In this document: in pieces, positions 55,367 through 64,000 of the stretch | Layout: every line of letters starts with the position of its first letter | How positions within the stretch are numbered: the stretch's first letter is position 1 | Assembly (NCBI RefSeq): GCF_014202765.1 | Contig: NZ_JACHHN010000010.1 | Span: 62,001 to 126,000, forward strand | Reading direction: 5' to 3' | Length of the DNA stretch: 64,000 nucleotides | Source: Silvimonas terrae | Lineage (GTDB): Bacteria; Pseudomonadota; Gammaproteobacteria; Burkholderiales; Chitinibacteraceae | Notes under the pieces: model-generated | What the model was told of the DNA's origin: nothing | Seen by the model: the letters and a program-made list of their open reading frames with translations, nothing else | Database searches by the model: none | Made by a program: the position numbers and the translations under genes

Positions 55367-56693
55367 ACGCGTTCTGGTGGTGGATGATGAAGTCGATCTG
55401 GCAGAACTGCTGGAGCTAACCCTGCTGAAAATGGGCTTGTCGGTCGATACCGCCAACAGCGTGGCCCAAGCCCGGCAGCGGCTGGATAGCCAGCGTTACG
55501 ACTTTTGCCTGACCGACATGCGCATGACCGATGGCGATGGCATGGACGTCATCCGCTATGTGCAGCAAAAGAAGCTCGATGTCCCGGTCGCGGTGATCAC
55601 GGCCTATGGCAGTACGCAAAACGCAGTTGATGCCCTGAAGGCCGGCGCGTTTGACTACCTGGCCAAGCCGGTGTCGCTGGAACAACTGCGCACGCTGATC
55701 AAATCCGCCCTTAATCTGGATGAAGAAGCCGTCGCATCCGCCAGCACCGGCCCGGCCCGCATGTTGCTGGGTGAATCCCCTGCCATGAAACAGGTGCTGG
55801 AACTGATCGACAAGCTGGCGCGCAGCGCCGCACCGGTCTATGTCAGTGGTGAATCGGGATCCGGCAAGGAGCGCGCGGCACGCATGGTCCATGCCCAGTC
55901 GGTCCGTGCAGAAAAACCGTTTGTGGCCGTCAACTGCGGGGCGATCCCGGAAAACCTCATGGAAAGCGAGTTTTTCGGCTACCGCAAAGGGGCCTTCACA
56001 GGGGCGGATGCGGATCGTGACGGGTTTTTCCAGGCGGCACACGGCGGCACGCTGTTTCTGGATGAAGTGGCCGACTTGCCGCTGCCCATGCAGGTCAAAC
56101 TGTTGCGCGCCATTCAGGAGCGCAAAGTGCGCAAGGTGGGCGCAACGCAAGAAGAAGCCGTCGACGTACGCATTATCAGCGCCACCCATCAGAACCTGGC
56201 GCGTTGTGTGGAAAGCGGGCGTTTTCGCCAGGATTTGTATTACCGCCTCAACGTGATCGAACTGCACATGCCGCCGCTGCGCGAGATGGGCGCAGATGTG
56301 GAACTGATTGCCCGGCATGTGCTGGCCCGGCTGGCCCAGCAAAGCGGACAGGTGGTCCCGGCGCTGGAGTCCGAGTCTCTGGCGGCGCTGCGCCACTATG
56401 CGTTCCCCGGCAATGTGCGCGAACTGGAAAACATGCTGGAGCGCGCGCTGGCGCTGTGTGATGGCCAGACCATTACCGCTGATGATCTGCAAATCACCCC
56501 GGCGACGGAATCCATGCGGGAGGAAGGCGCCAGCGCAGTCACCGACAACTTGCAGGATTATCTGGACCGGGTTGAACGTGCGGCCATTCTGGAAGCGCTG
56601 GAAAAAACCGGCGGCAACCGCACGCAAGCGGCCAAGGTGCTGGGCGTGACTTTCCGTTCATTCCGGTACCGGATGGAACGGCTGGGTTTGTGA
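55338..56693 (+). CDS. pilR: Sigma-54-dependent response regulator PilR
   Basis: This 451-residue protein has a receiver domain with D16/D17 and phospho-site D60 (DFCLTDMRM). The AAA+ domain has GESGSGKERAARMV (Walker A) and the sigma54-contact loop GAFTGA in YRKGAFTGADAD, and HGGTLFLDEVADLP follows. A Fis-type HTH (NRTQAAKVLGVTFRSFRYRM) lies at the end. Two adjacent ATGs (55338 and 55341) are possible starts. The overlap with pilS signals coupled expression. Confidence 0.94.
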   Translation: MMARKTRTDKRVLVVDDEVDLAELLELTLLKMGLSVDTANSVAQARQRLDSQRYDFCLTDMRMTDGDGMDVIRYVQQKKLDVPVAVITAYGSTQNAVDALKAGAFDYLAKPVSLEQLRTLIKSALNLDEEAVASASTGPARMLLGESPAMKQVLELIDKLARSAAPVYVSGESGSGKERAARMVHAQSVRAEKPFVAVNCGAIPENLMESEFFGYRKGAFTGADADRDGFFQAAHGGTLFLDEVADLPLPMQVKLLRAIQERKVRKVGATQEEAVDVRIISATHQNLARCVESGRFRQDLYYRLNVIELHMPPLREMGADVELIARHVLARLAQQSGQVVPALESESLAALRHYAFPGNVRELENMLERALALCDGQTITADDLQITPATESMREEGASAVTDNLQDYLDRVERAAILEALEKTGGNRTQAAKVLGVTFRSFRYRMERLGL

Positions 56694-56736
56694 TCCGGCG
56701 CAAGAGAAGATGAAGCAAACCTGGATTTGCACAGAC

Positions 56737-56766
56737 AAAAAAGCCCGGCATGCACCGGGCTTTTTT
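56737..56766. terminator. Intrinsic terminator between pilR and the PhzF-like gene
   Basis: AAAAAAGCCCGG pairs with CCGGGCTTTTTT around a 6-base loop. A-runs and T-runs on both sides suit the convergent pilR (+) and PhzF-like (-) genes. Confidence 0.88.
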
Positions 56767-56793
56767 CCTGCGTTGGGGGTGAGGCGTCGGGGA

Positions 56794-57615
56794 TCAGATT
56801 CCGTCGACTTCCAGCTCGCCCCCACCCAACTGCCACACCCGTCCGCCAATAGCCACGCGACGCTGTGCGTCCACATCCAGATACAGCACGGACAGCGGCG
56901 AAATACGGCGGTGAATGGTATGACCCTGTTCAATGCGGAACGAGAATGGCGGCGTATTGCCATTGGCAATGAACCAGTGACCAATGGCCGCTGCGGCGCT
57001 GCCGGCGCCAAAGTCTTCCTGCAGGTGGAATGGATCGGCGGTGAAGGCGCGCAAGGTCAGCACTTCGCCATCGTTGCTCCACAGGGCAATCTGCAAGAGT
57101 TGGTGCGGGTTGCCCAGCGCGGACATCAGCAAATCCAGCCGTGGCGCCACTTGCAGCACATGCTGGCGGGCGCGTAACGGCACCACCAGTTGCGTGAAGT
57201 CACTGTCCACCCACAACAGCGGGCCGGAAAGATCCGCCGGATTCAGGCCCAGCGCCGCAGCCAGCGCCAGATTGTCCACCTGGGCCGAACGGGCGTGACC
57301 GGCCGGGGTCTGCACCCACCACAGATCATTTTTCTTGTAGCCAATGGTCGGTGCGCCAATGGCGATCTGCGCGGCAATGCTGGACGCGCCCAGCGCGACC
57401 GCCGTGGAATACGGGAGCGCCAGTTGCGGCGTATAAGCCGTCCAGGATTGGCTGCGCGTCTCCAGAAAACCGGTTTCCGGTGCGCAGAATTGATAGGCGA
57501 GGCGTTGTGCCACGGCCGGATCGGGGCGTTTTGCGGTCTCACAGATGACCACAGGACAGCCGCCCATACGGCGCTCACCAAAGATGTTCAACAGGTGGAA
57601 TGGAATTTTTACCAT
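56794..57615 (-). CDS. PhzF-family isomerase-like protein
   Basis: This 273-residue protein is related to PhzF/YddE epimerase-like folds. The catalytic Glu is E47 (CAPETGFLE), and GAGSAAAAIGHW in the second half binds substrate. The usual GGNP near the start is GGCP here, and the conserved FAGHP-type motif is replaced by PYSTAVALG, so the active site is atypical. Its function is unknown; phenazine genes are absent nearby. Confidence 0.8.
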   Translation of the reverse strand: MVKIPFHLLNIFGERRMGGCPVVICETAKRPDPAVAQRLAYQFCAPETGFLETRSQSWTAYTPQLALPYSTAVALGASSIAAQIAIGAPTIGYKKNDLWWVQTPAGHARSAQVDNLALAAALGLNPADLSGPLLWVDSDFTQLVVPLRARQHVLQVAPRLDLLMSALGNPHQLLQIALWSNDGEVLTLRAFTADPFHLQEDFGAGSAAAAIGHWFIANGNTPPFSFRIEQGHTIHRRISPLSVLYLDVDAQRRVAIGGRVWQLGGGELEVDGI

Positions 57616-57724
57616 TTTTTAATCACGATTCACCCCGTATTTGCGACGGGGAGCGATTGTTATTTGTTACAATGCTGGGGTTTGTCCCAACTGTCCGATC
57701 AACGCCTTTCTGATAGCGAAACCC

Positions 57725-60484
57725 ATGTCTTCTGCTCTGGAACTGATTGCCGAAAAAGACCAGCCTCTGGCGCGCGACCTCGAAATTCTTGCGGACGTGC
57801 TTGAAAACACGATCCGTGAACAAACCAGCAATGCTGCCGCCGACCAGATTGGCGCCATTCGGGACCTGGCAATCCGCTACGTGGAAGGCCATGATCCGGA
57901 AGCCAGCATTACCCTGGCGCGCACGCTTTCCACGCTTGACCTGGACAATGCCATGGCATTGGTGCGTGCGTTCAGTTATTTCTCGCACCTGTCCAATATA
58001 GCGGAGGACTTGCATCATAACCGCCGCCGTCGCATCCACAAAATGCATGGATCGGAAGCGCAACGTGGCAGCATCGAAGCCGCCGTCACGGCGTTGATCG
58101 AACGCGGTATCAAACCCGCTGAAATTCTGGCGCTGTTGAGCGACACACTGATCGCTCCGGTGCTGACTGCCCACCCCACGGAAGTGAAGCGCAAGACCAT
58201 TCTGGAATGCCACGCGGCCATTTCCGAACTGCTGGTGGCGCGTGATCGCAATGCCATGACGCCGGAAGAAGAGCGCGCCAACCGCGAAGCGCTGGAGCGC
58301 GTGGTCCTTACACTGTGGCAAACCCGCGAAATCCGTACCTTCAAGCTCAAGGTACAGGATGAAGTGGAAAACGGCTCCACCTATTTCCGCAGCACCTTCC
58401 TGCATGAACTGCCACGTCTGTATGTGGACCTGGAAGATCGTCTGGCCGAACTGGCCGGTGCAGATGTTGAGCTGCCCAATTTTGTTCACGTCGGCTCCTG
58501 GATCGGTGGCGACCGTGACGGCAACCCGTTCGTGACCGGCGACGTGATGCGCTATGCCGTATCCCGCCAGTCCGGCATTGCCCTAGATTACTACTACCAG
58601 CAGTGTTCCAAGCTGGGCGCAGAACTTTCCATGTCGGTACGTCTGGTCCAGGTTGACCAGTCGCTGCAACGGCTGGCCGAACAAGCGGCGGAAGACGAGC
58701 GCAAGACCGAAGAGCCGTACCGTCTGGCGGTCGGCCACATTACCGCGCGTATTTTTGCGACCGCAGTGCGTATTGGTACCTTCCATCATCAACTGCATGA
58801 TGTCGCCCGCGCGCCGGAATACGAAAGCGCGGCAGAACTGGAACGCGATCTGCTGATTGTGTCCAATTCGCTCAAGGCCCATGGCGCGGCCAAGCTGGCC
58901 AATGGTCGTCTGCGTCGTCTGCTGCGCGCGGTGTCGGTGTTTGGTTTCCATCTGGCCCCGATCGACATGCGCCAGATTTCCACCACGCATGAAAAGGTGC
59001 TGACCGAGCTGTTCCAGAAGGTCGGTCTGGAGGACTACAGCAAGCTTGATGAAGCCTCCCGCCGCATTGTGCTGCTGCGTGAGCTGGCCAGCCCGCGCCC
59101 GCTGATCTGCCCGTATATCGATTACAGCGCAGACGTGCAAAAAGAAATCGATATCTATCACGCGGCTGCGGAAATCCAGGCGCGCTATGGCTCGCACGCG
59201 CTGCCGAACTACATTATTTCCAACTGCGCGTCGGTGTCCGACATGCTGGAAGTAGCCGTGCTGATGAATGAAGTCGGCATCATTCAGCTGGCGCCGTCGC
59301 TCAAAGCCAAGATCAACATCATTCCGCTGTTTGAAACCACGGCGGACTTGCGCAATAGCGGCCAGATCATGGCGGACCTGTTTGCCCTGCCGCAATGGCG
59401 GGCCATTGTAGGCGGTCGCGATCAGGTGCAAGAAGTGATGCTGGGCTATTCGGACTCCAACAAGGATGGCGGTTACATGACGTCCAACTGGGAGTTGTAC
59501 AAGGCCGAGCTGAATCTGGTGAAGGTGTTTGATGCCGCTGGCATCAAGATGCGCCTGTTCCACGGCCGTGGCGGCACGGTGGGGCGCGGTGGCGGCCCGG
59601 CGTTTGATGCCATCGTGGCGCAGCCGGCCGGTTCCGTGAATGGTCAGATCCGGATTACCGAACAAGGTGAGGTCATTGCCTCCAAGTTTGCTGACCGCGA
59701 AGTGGGTCGCCGCAATCTGGAAATCATGATCTCTGCCACGCTGGAAGCCAGCTTCCCGTCGGCTGAACAATCGGGTGTCGATACGCCGGAACGCCACAAG
59801 CTGGCCGAACGCCTGTCGCTGCGCGCTTACCAGTCTTACCGTGACCTGGTCTACGCGACACCGGAGTTCATCACGTATTTCCGTGAAGCCACGCCGATCA
59901 ACGAAATCCCGAGCCTGAACATTGGTTCGCGCCCCAGCGCCCGCAAGAACACCAACAGCATCGCCGATCTGCGCGCGATTCCCTGGGTGTTCTCCTGGTC
60001 GCAGTGTCGTCTGATGCTGCCGGGCTGGTACGGTTTTGGTACGGCCATTGCTGAATATCTGGCCGAAACCGGCGACAAGGGTCTGGCTGTCTTGCAAGAA
60101 CTGTACAGCGAGTGGCCGTTCTTCCAGGTGACCGTGTCCAATATGGAAATGGTCCTGGCCAAGTCCGACATCGCCATTGCATCGCGCTATTCGGAACTGG
60201 TGCGTGACCAGGATCTGGCCCGCCGCATCTTCGGCCGTATCCGTGACGAATGGCAACGCGCGGTGGATGCCGTGCTGGCCATTACCGGCCACAAGGAGCT
60301 GCTGGGCGATAACCCGATGCTGGCGCGCAGCCTGGATAACCGTCTGCCGTATCTGGACCCGCTCAACCACCTGCAAGTGGAGCTGCTGAAGCGCATGCGT
60401 GCCGGCGATGAAAGCGAAGAACTGCAACACGCTGTGCATCTGACCATCAACGGGATTGCCGCCGGCCTGCGTAACAGCGGCTAA
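57725..60484 (+). CDS. ppc: Phosphoenolpyruvate carboxylase
   Basis: This 919-residue enzyme makes oxaloacetate from PEP and bicarbonate, refilling the TCA cycle. The catalytic His is H150 in VLTAHPTEVKRKTIL. The other signature sites are GGDRDGNPFVT, the mobile-loop FHGRGGTVGRGGGP, and VMLGYSDSNKDGG. The C-terminus ends NGIAAGLRNSG, as is usual. The start (MSSALELIAEKD) lacks a clear SD; the frame extends 28 codons upstream without support. Confidence 0.97.
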   Translation: MSSALELIAEKDQPLARDLEILADVLENTIREQTSNAAADQIGAIRDLAIRYVEGHDPEASITLARTLSTLDLDNAMALVRAFSYFSHLSNIAEDLHHNRRRRIHKMHGSEAQRGSIEAAVTALIERGIKPAEILALLSDTLIAPVLTAHPTEVKRKTILECHAAISELLVARDRNAMTPEEERANREALERVVLTLWQTREIRTFKLKVQDEVENGSTYFRSTFLHELPRLYVDLEDRLAELAGADVELPNFVHVGSWIGGDRDGNPFVTGDVMRYAVSRQSGIALDYYYQQCSKLGAELSMSVRLVQVDQSLQRLAEQAAEDERKTEEPYRLAVGHITARIFATAVRIGTFHHQLHDVARAPEYESAAELERDLLIVSNSLKAHGAAKLANGRLRRLLRAVSVFGFHLAPIDMRQISTTHEKVLTELFQKVGLEDYSKLDEASRRIVLLRELASPRPLICPYIDYSADVQKEIDIYHAAAEIQARYGSHALPNYIISNCASVSDMLEVAVLMNEVGIIQLAPSLKAKINIIPLFETTADLRNSGQIMADLFALPQWRAIVGGRDQVQEVMLGYSDSNKDGGYMTSNWELYKAELNLVKVFDAAGIKMRLFHGRGGTVGRGGGPAFDAIVAQPAGSVNGQIRITEQGEVIASKFADREVGRRNLEIMISATLEASFPSAEQSGVDTPERHKLAERLSLRAYQSYRDLVYATPEFITYFREATPINEIPSLNIGSRPSARKNTNSIADLRAIPWVFSWSQCRLMLPGWYGFGTAIAEYLAETGDKGLAVLQELYSEWPFFQVTVSNMEMVLAKSDIAIASRYSELVRDQDLARRIFGRIRDEWQRAVDAVLAITGHKELLGDNPMLARSLDNRLPYLDPLNHLQVELLKRMRAGDESEELQHAVHLTINGIAAGLRNSG

Positions 60485-60557
60485 TCGATCCACCGCTTGC
60501 TGTATGAGGCGCTGCTGTACTGGAGCGCCTCCGGCAAACCGTCATATACTCGCCGCC

Positions 60558-61046
60558 ATGATCCGACGCTTTGATTTCTTCAAGGCTGCGGGCCTGGCGG
60601 CGATGTTTTTGGTGGCGGCCCGGTCTGCTGATGCCGCTGGCCTGCCCAATCACTTTGGTGAGCAGGTAGAGTCCGCGCTGACTTGCGAATCAGAATGGTC
60701 CACTGAATGGTGGCGCGGCTACTTTCAGCATTATCTGGGCAAGCCCTTGCGCACGTGGGGTGAGGCCGAGTGGTACGACGCCAAAAATGCCCAACTGGCC
60801 GGCAATACCGCCACGGAAGTCTTCGTCAATGTGCCCTCCAGCGGGGCACTCATGGTGGGGGCATTGATCCCCACGCCAGTCGACAAGGTCAAAAAACAGC
60901 TGGAATCCACGCTCAATATCCAGTTTGTGCAACTGGCCGGCCCTTATCCGCGTTATCTCTCCAAATTCGGCAGCGTGCTGGTCGGGCTGTCCAACAACCA
61001 GACCAAGTGGTACTGCGCGCGCTGGAGTCTGGGCAACCGTCCCTGA
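60558..61046 (+). CDS. Hypothetical exported protein
   Basis: This 162-residue protein begins MIRRFDFFKAAGLAAMFLVA and has a predicted signal peptide cut near SADAAGLP. The mature part has two cysteines (LTCESEWS, KWYCARWS) that could form a disulphide, and the repeated WYDAKNAQLAGN/WSLGN style surface. The family is unrecognised. It follows ppc by 73 bases. Confidence 0.6.
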   Translation: MIRRFDFFKAAGLAAMFLVAARSADAAGLPNHFGEQVESALTCESEWSTEWWRGYFQHYLGKPLRTWGEAEWYDAKNAQLAGNTATEVFVNVPSSGALMVGALIPTPVDKVKKQLESTLNIQFVQLAGPYPRYLSKFGSVLVGLSNNQTKWYCARWSLGNRP

Positions 61047-61743
61047 TTGTTCTGGTTTCGTTCTGGTTTTCCCCGCCTGACCCCCGCCTGACCCCCTGCT
61101 GCCCGCTACGCCTCTAATACCATTTGCATAACCGGTGGCTTTCTTCCGGTAATACCACTTTGTCATATCGGGCTCCGCCGCTCGTCGATCCTCTGCATGG
61201 TCACGTGTGCAGTTTCGGGCGATCTACTTTGTTGACAACTTGTTAAAGAATCTTGTCGGCAGAGTGACAAAAGACAGCCGGGCTGACGGGCCCCATAACA
61301 ACAACGCGGACTGCATTTCGTCGGCGACGAACGTCATGTTATTCCGCCAGACGGACGGCGTTTTTTCGTGTTTGGTGCATGACCAAGCTCTTATGTTGCG
61401 TTGCGATATGGAAAGTGGGCGTCAAAAAAGCCACTTTTTGTGCATATTCACACTTATATGCTGCATCGCAATAAATCCGTTTTTTACAAAAACTGACAAT
61501 TGCATCGATCTGGTGCAAGGAACAAACGGCTCAGGTGAAACCCGTATGTCGGTGGTCCTCTTGACGCCCTGGGAGGGTGTGGCCGTAAATGGGCGCCGTG
61601 GAACCGAAGTCTGCACAGGGTATCGGCCATCACCTGTTAACAAGCACGGCACGTACCGTACACGCGAAATAACAGCCCGGGTGATGAGACCACTGGATGC
61701 GCATGAATAGCGCCAATACAAGAAGGATGGAGACCTGACTTTC
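61047..61743. other. Long AT-richer regulatory region upstream of the chitinase gene
   Basis: These 697 bases show no trusted gene. A 167-codon open frame (61207-61710) lacks an SD and family features and is not called. The region is richer in A/T than its surroundings around 61400-61510, and TTGACA occurs at 61232-61237, but no matching -10 follows. Chitin-dependent control is likely to act here, though no operator is visible. Confidence 0.45.
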
Positions 61744-63741
61744 ATGAAAATGAGACGTTTAACCCTTGCAGCAATTCCGGCCGCCCTCGTGGCGGCCCAT
61801 TCTTTTGCTGCGTATCCCACATGGCAAGATGGCGGCACATACACTGCCGGCACCATCGTTTACTACAACGGTCACGACTACCAGGCCCTGGTGACGCAGA
61901 CAGATTATGTCGGCGCCAACTGGAACCCGGCCGCAACGCCTAGCCTGTGGAAGGACCTGGGCGCGGATACCGGTGGTACACCGACCCCGACGCCCACTCC
62001 GGCACCGACCCCTGCGCCGACCCCGGCACCTACGCCGGCGCCGACTCCCGCTCCTACACCAGCACCGACCCCGGCTCCGACGCCTGCACCGACACCGGCA
62101 CCAACGCCGTCCGGTACATGCTACGCAGCGTGGGTTTCGACCACCGCGTACAGCACTGGCGCAACGGTCAGCTACAACGGTGTGAACTACAAGGCCAACT
62201 TCTGGACGCAGGGCAACAACCCAAGCACCAGCAACGGTGGTAGTGGTACCGGCCAGCCGTGGACGATTGTCGCTAACTGTTCTGGCGGCACCCCGACGCC
62301 TGCACCAACACCGGCGCCAACGCCAGCACCGACTCCCGCTCCGACCCCGGCCCCAACGCCTGCGCCGACCCCGGCTCCGACGCCTGCACCAACACCGGCG
62401 CCTACACCGGCTCCGACGCCGACTCCGGCACCGACCCCGTCGGGCAAGTATCAAGTGGGTTCGTACTTCGCACAGTGGGGTATCTACTCGCTGGGTTACA
62501 ACGTGAAGAACATCGACACCAGCGGTTCCGCTGCCAAGATGACCTTCCTGAACTACGCCTTCAACAACGTCTACAAGCAGGCTGACGGTACGTACCAATG
62601 CCAGGGCCAGGTCACGGTCACCGAGCAAGGCGCGACCAATCCAAGCGCACCGGGTGCCGGTACGGGCGGCGATGCCTGGGCAGATATCCAGAAGGGCTTT
62701 GACGCGACGACTTCGGTCAGCGGCGTGGCTGATGCCTGGAACCAGACGGTCAAGGGCAACTTCAACCAGTTGAAGGAACTGAAGGCCAAATACCCGAACC
62801 TGAAAGTGTTGATGTCGCTGGGTGGCTGGACATGGTCCAAGTACTTCTCGGCAGCAGCAGCAACAGATGCCGGCCGCAAGGCATTGGTCTCCAGCTGCGT
62901 GAACATGTACATCAAGGGTAATTACCCGGTGGACTCTGGTTCAGGCACGGGCGGTACCGGTGTACTGGCAGGTATCTTTGACGGGGTGGATATCGATTGG
63001 GAATACCCGGGTATCCAGGGTGTTGGTTACAACACGGTTGATGCGGTCAATGACAAGCACAACTACACCTTGTTGATGCAAGAGTTCCGTTCGGAACTGG
63101 ACGCATACGGTGCAACCACCGGCAAACACTATCTCTTGACCGCCACCACGGGTGCGGGCTCGGACAAGATTGCCCAGGAAGAACCGGCTGCGCTGGGTGC
63201 AGTGGTCGACTGGCTGAACCTGATGGCCTACGACTACCACGGTGGCTTTGAACCCACTGGCCCGACGGACTTCCAGGCCAATCTGTACGCTGACCCGAAC
63301 AGCCCCAACATCAAGAACGGTGGCGTAGTGGCAACGTACTACACGGACGCGGCAGTCAACGAACTGGTGAACGCCGGCTTCCCGATCGCCAAGCTCAACA
63401 TGGGTATCCCGTTCTATGGTCGTGGCTGGACTGGTGTGGCTAACGTCAACAACGGCATGTATCAGACCGCCACAGGCCCTGCCGCCGGTGCGTCTGAAGC
63501 AGGTATCAACAACTACAACGTGTTGAAGCCGGCCGCTGGCTCGGTGTATTACAACAACACCGCAGTGGGCCTGTACAAGTATGACGGTACCAACTGGTGG
63601 AGTTACGACGATCCGACCATCATCTCGACCAAGCTGAACTACACCAAGTCCAAGGGTATGGGCGGCGTATTCTCCTGGTCGCTGGACGGTGACGATACTT
63701 CCGCCACGCTGATGAACGCCATGGGCGCCATCAATCAGTAA
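61744..63741 (+). CDS. Secreted GH18 chitinase with two chitin-binding modules
   Basis: This 665-residue exported enzyme has a signal peptide (about 1-22, ending HSFAAYPTW) and a first CBM5/12-type module (about 23-70, [22 protein letters not shown]-like). A Pro-Thr linker (about 80-122) precedes a second CBM (125-180, [18 protein letters not shown]). A longer Pro-Thr linker (about 183-232) leads to the GH18 catalytic barrel (237-665). The catalytic DxxDxDxE is D413-G-V-D416-I-D418-W-E420; LMAYDYHG and the final [12 protein letters not shown] are also GH18 motifs. It degrades chitin outside the cell. Monocistronic, with a terminator downstream. Confidence 0.95.
   Translation: MKMRRLTLAAIPAALVAAHSFAAYPTWQDGGTYTAGTIVYYNGHDYQALVTQTDYVGANWNPAATPSLWKDLGADTGGTPTPTPTPAPTPAPTPAPTPAPTPAPTPAPTPAPTPAPTPAPTPSGTCYAAWVSTTAYSTGATVSYNGVNYKANFWTQGNNPSTSNGGSGTGQPWTIVANCSGGTPTPAPTPAPTPAPTPAPTPAPTPAPTPAPTPAPTPAPTPAPTPTPAPTPSGKYQVGSYFAQWGIYSLGYNVKNIDTSGSAAKMTFLNYAFNNVYKQADGTYQCQGQVTVTEQGATNPSAPGAGTGGDAWADIQKGFDATTSVSGVADAWNQTVKGNFNQLKELKAKYPNLKVLMSLGGWTWSKYFSAAAATDAGRKALVSSCVNMYIKGNYPVDSGSGTGGTGVLAGIFDGVDIDWEYPGIQGVGYNTVDAVNDKHNYTLLMQEFRSELDAYGATTGKHYLLTATTGAGSDKIAQEEPAALGAVVDWLNLMAYDYHGGFEPTGPTDFQANLYADPNSPNIKNGGVVATYYTDAAVNELVNAGFPIAKLNMGIPFYGRGWTGVANVNNGMYQTATGPAAGASEAGINNYNVLKPAAGSVYYNNTAVGLYKYDGTNWWSYDDPTIISTKLNYTKSKGMGGVFSWSLDGDDTSATLMNAMGAINQ
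61981..62109 (+). repeat. Pro-Thr-Pro-Ala linker repeat 1 within the chitinase gene
   Basis: Tandem six-base units near CCGACC/CCGGCA/CCTGCG encode PTPA repeats. Synonymous codons vary from unit to unit, which limits slippage. It links the first and second chitin-binding modules. Confidence 0.9.
62290..62439 (+). repeat. Pro-Thr-Pro-Ala linker repeat 2 within the chitinase gene
   Basis: A longer run of the same PTPA-coding units links the second chitin-binding module to the catalytic barrel. Sequence shared with linker 1 could allow recombination that deletes the middle module. Confidence 0.9.
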
Positions 63742-63788
63742 GCAGCAAGGTTGTAGACCCGACGACGTATCGTGATCCGATACGGTTG

Positions 63789-63820
63789 GCCCCCCGGAGA
63801 TTTTCGGGGGGCTTTTTTAT
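63789..63820 (+). terminator. Intrinsic terminator of the chitinase gene
   Basis: GCCCCCCG pairs with CGGGGGGC around an 8-base loop, followed by TTTTTTATTT. It lies 48 bases after the chitinase stop codon. Confidence 0.9.
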
Positions 63821-63821
63821 T

Positions 63822-63846
63822 TGGAGGAGTGAGGAGTGAGGAGGGG
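63822..63846. repeat. GTGAGGA heptamer repeats, second site
   Basis: GGAGGAGTGAGGAGTGAGGA repeats the heptamer seen between ilvH and ilvC (29366-29396). It lies in non-coding DNA just past the chitinase terminator. Confidence 0.7.
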
Positions 63847-63870
63847 GAAGGATGCATACCCCGGACTCGT

Positions 63871-64000
63871 CATTCCGGCCTTGAGCCGGAATCCAGGTGT
63901 AAACAGGTGTGCCGCAGGCACTGCAAATGGTTTGTCCGTGGTTTGCCAGAGTAAGCCCATCTTGGGTGGGCGTCCCTCGGCGGTCCCCTGGATTCCGGCG
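63871..64000. repeat. Palindromic intergenic repeat at right edge (probably continues beyond)
   Basis: ATTCCGGCCTTGAGCCGGAAT forms a tight hairpin at 63872-63892. GCCGGAATCCAGG (63885-63897) is the exact complement of CCTGGATTCCGGC (63987-63999). The pair flanks about 90 bases with no gene, and the element may extend past the window. Confidence 0.65.

Noticed and set aside
58583-60493. Minus-strand 636-codon open frame
   Set aside because: It is antisense to ppc, whose catalytic motifs are intact; an artefact of codon bias.
61207-61710. Plus-strand 167-codon frame upstream of the chitinase
   Set aside because: No SD, mixed composition, no family signature, and it occupies what looks like a regulatory region.

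Overview
The window reads as a chromosomal stretch of a high-GC, type IV-piliated, chitin-degrading Gram-negative bacterium, most likely a betaproteobacterium close to the Neisseriales (Chitinibacteraceae-like). The basis is the Pil-Chp gene order, pilS-pilR, a Kdo hydroxylase, the sigma factor/DUF3619/DUF3106/RDD cluster, a pteridine reductase and a two-CBM GH18 chitinase. Genus assignment is inference. No rRNA, CRISPR array, phage or recognisable insertion sequence was seen; the only RNA gene found is one tRNA-Met(CAT).

Layout. 1-4.9 kb: pilG-pilH-pilI-pilJ and the first 265 codons of the pilL/chpA kinase (cut by the left edge), all on the minus strand. 5.4-6.1 kb: a DUF937 protein and two palindromic repeat elements. 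6.1-13.6 kb: a compact five-gene minus-strand operon with two adjacent DUF2298 giant membrane proteins, a polyprenyl-phosphate-type GT2 glycosyltransferase, an LPG-synthase/flippase-like membrane protein and an FAD oxidoreductase; this is the best candidate for an undescribed envelope-glycan system. 13.8-18.7 kb: an accessory island with a truncated and an intact YkgJ-like gene, three orphan ORFs, a hipBA module with a visible HipB-type operator, and a protein with a PD-(D/E)XK-like C-terminus. 19-21 kb: DUF817 and DUF899 genes around a second copy of the repeat. 21-27 kb: iron uptake (tonB-exbB-exbD divergent from a TonB-dependent receptor, piuC and a PepSY-type membrane protein, with Fur-like sites between). 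27.7-31.7 kb: acetate transporter and ilvI-ilvH-ilvC. 32.4-41.5 kb: sigma factor cluster, lnt-corC-ybeY-phoH, and miaB with small neighbours. 41.7-48.7 kb: envelope and signalling genes (GlsB-like, KdoO, a degenerate HD-GYP protein divergent from a GAF-GGDEF cyclase, a chemoreceptor). 49-61 kb: housekeeping and regulation (MidA-like methyltransferase, pteridine reductase, ttcA, rppH, pilS-pilR, ppc). 61.7-63.7 kb: secreted chitinase, then repeats at the right edge.

How the parts fit: Pil-Chp chemotaxis-like signalling and PilSR control of pilin expression suggest surface motility, which together with chitin hydrolysis fits a life attached to particulate chitin. The c-di-GMP genes and the chemoreceptor would tune that behaviour. 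The TonB system powers siderophore uptake, with Fur-like sites in the shared promoter region. The DUF2298 operon, lnt and kdoO all act on the envelope.

Starts were chosen mainly from Shine-Dalgarno spacing and overlaps with the preceding gene. Family assignments come from recognised motifs and family knowledge; no database search was run.
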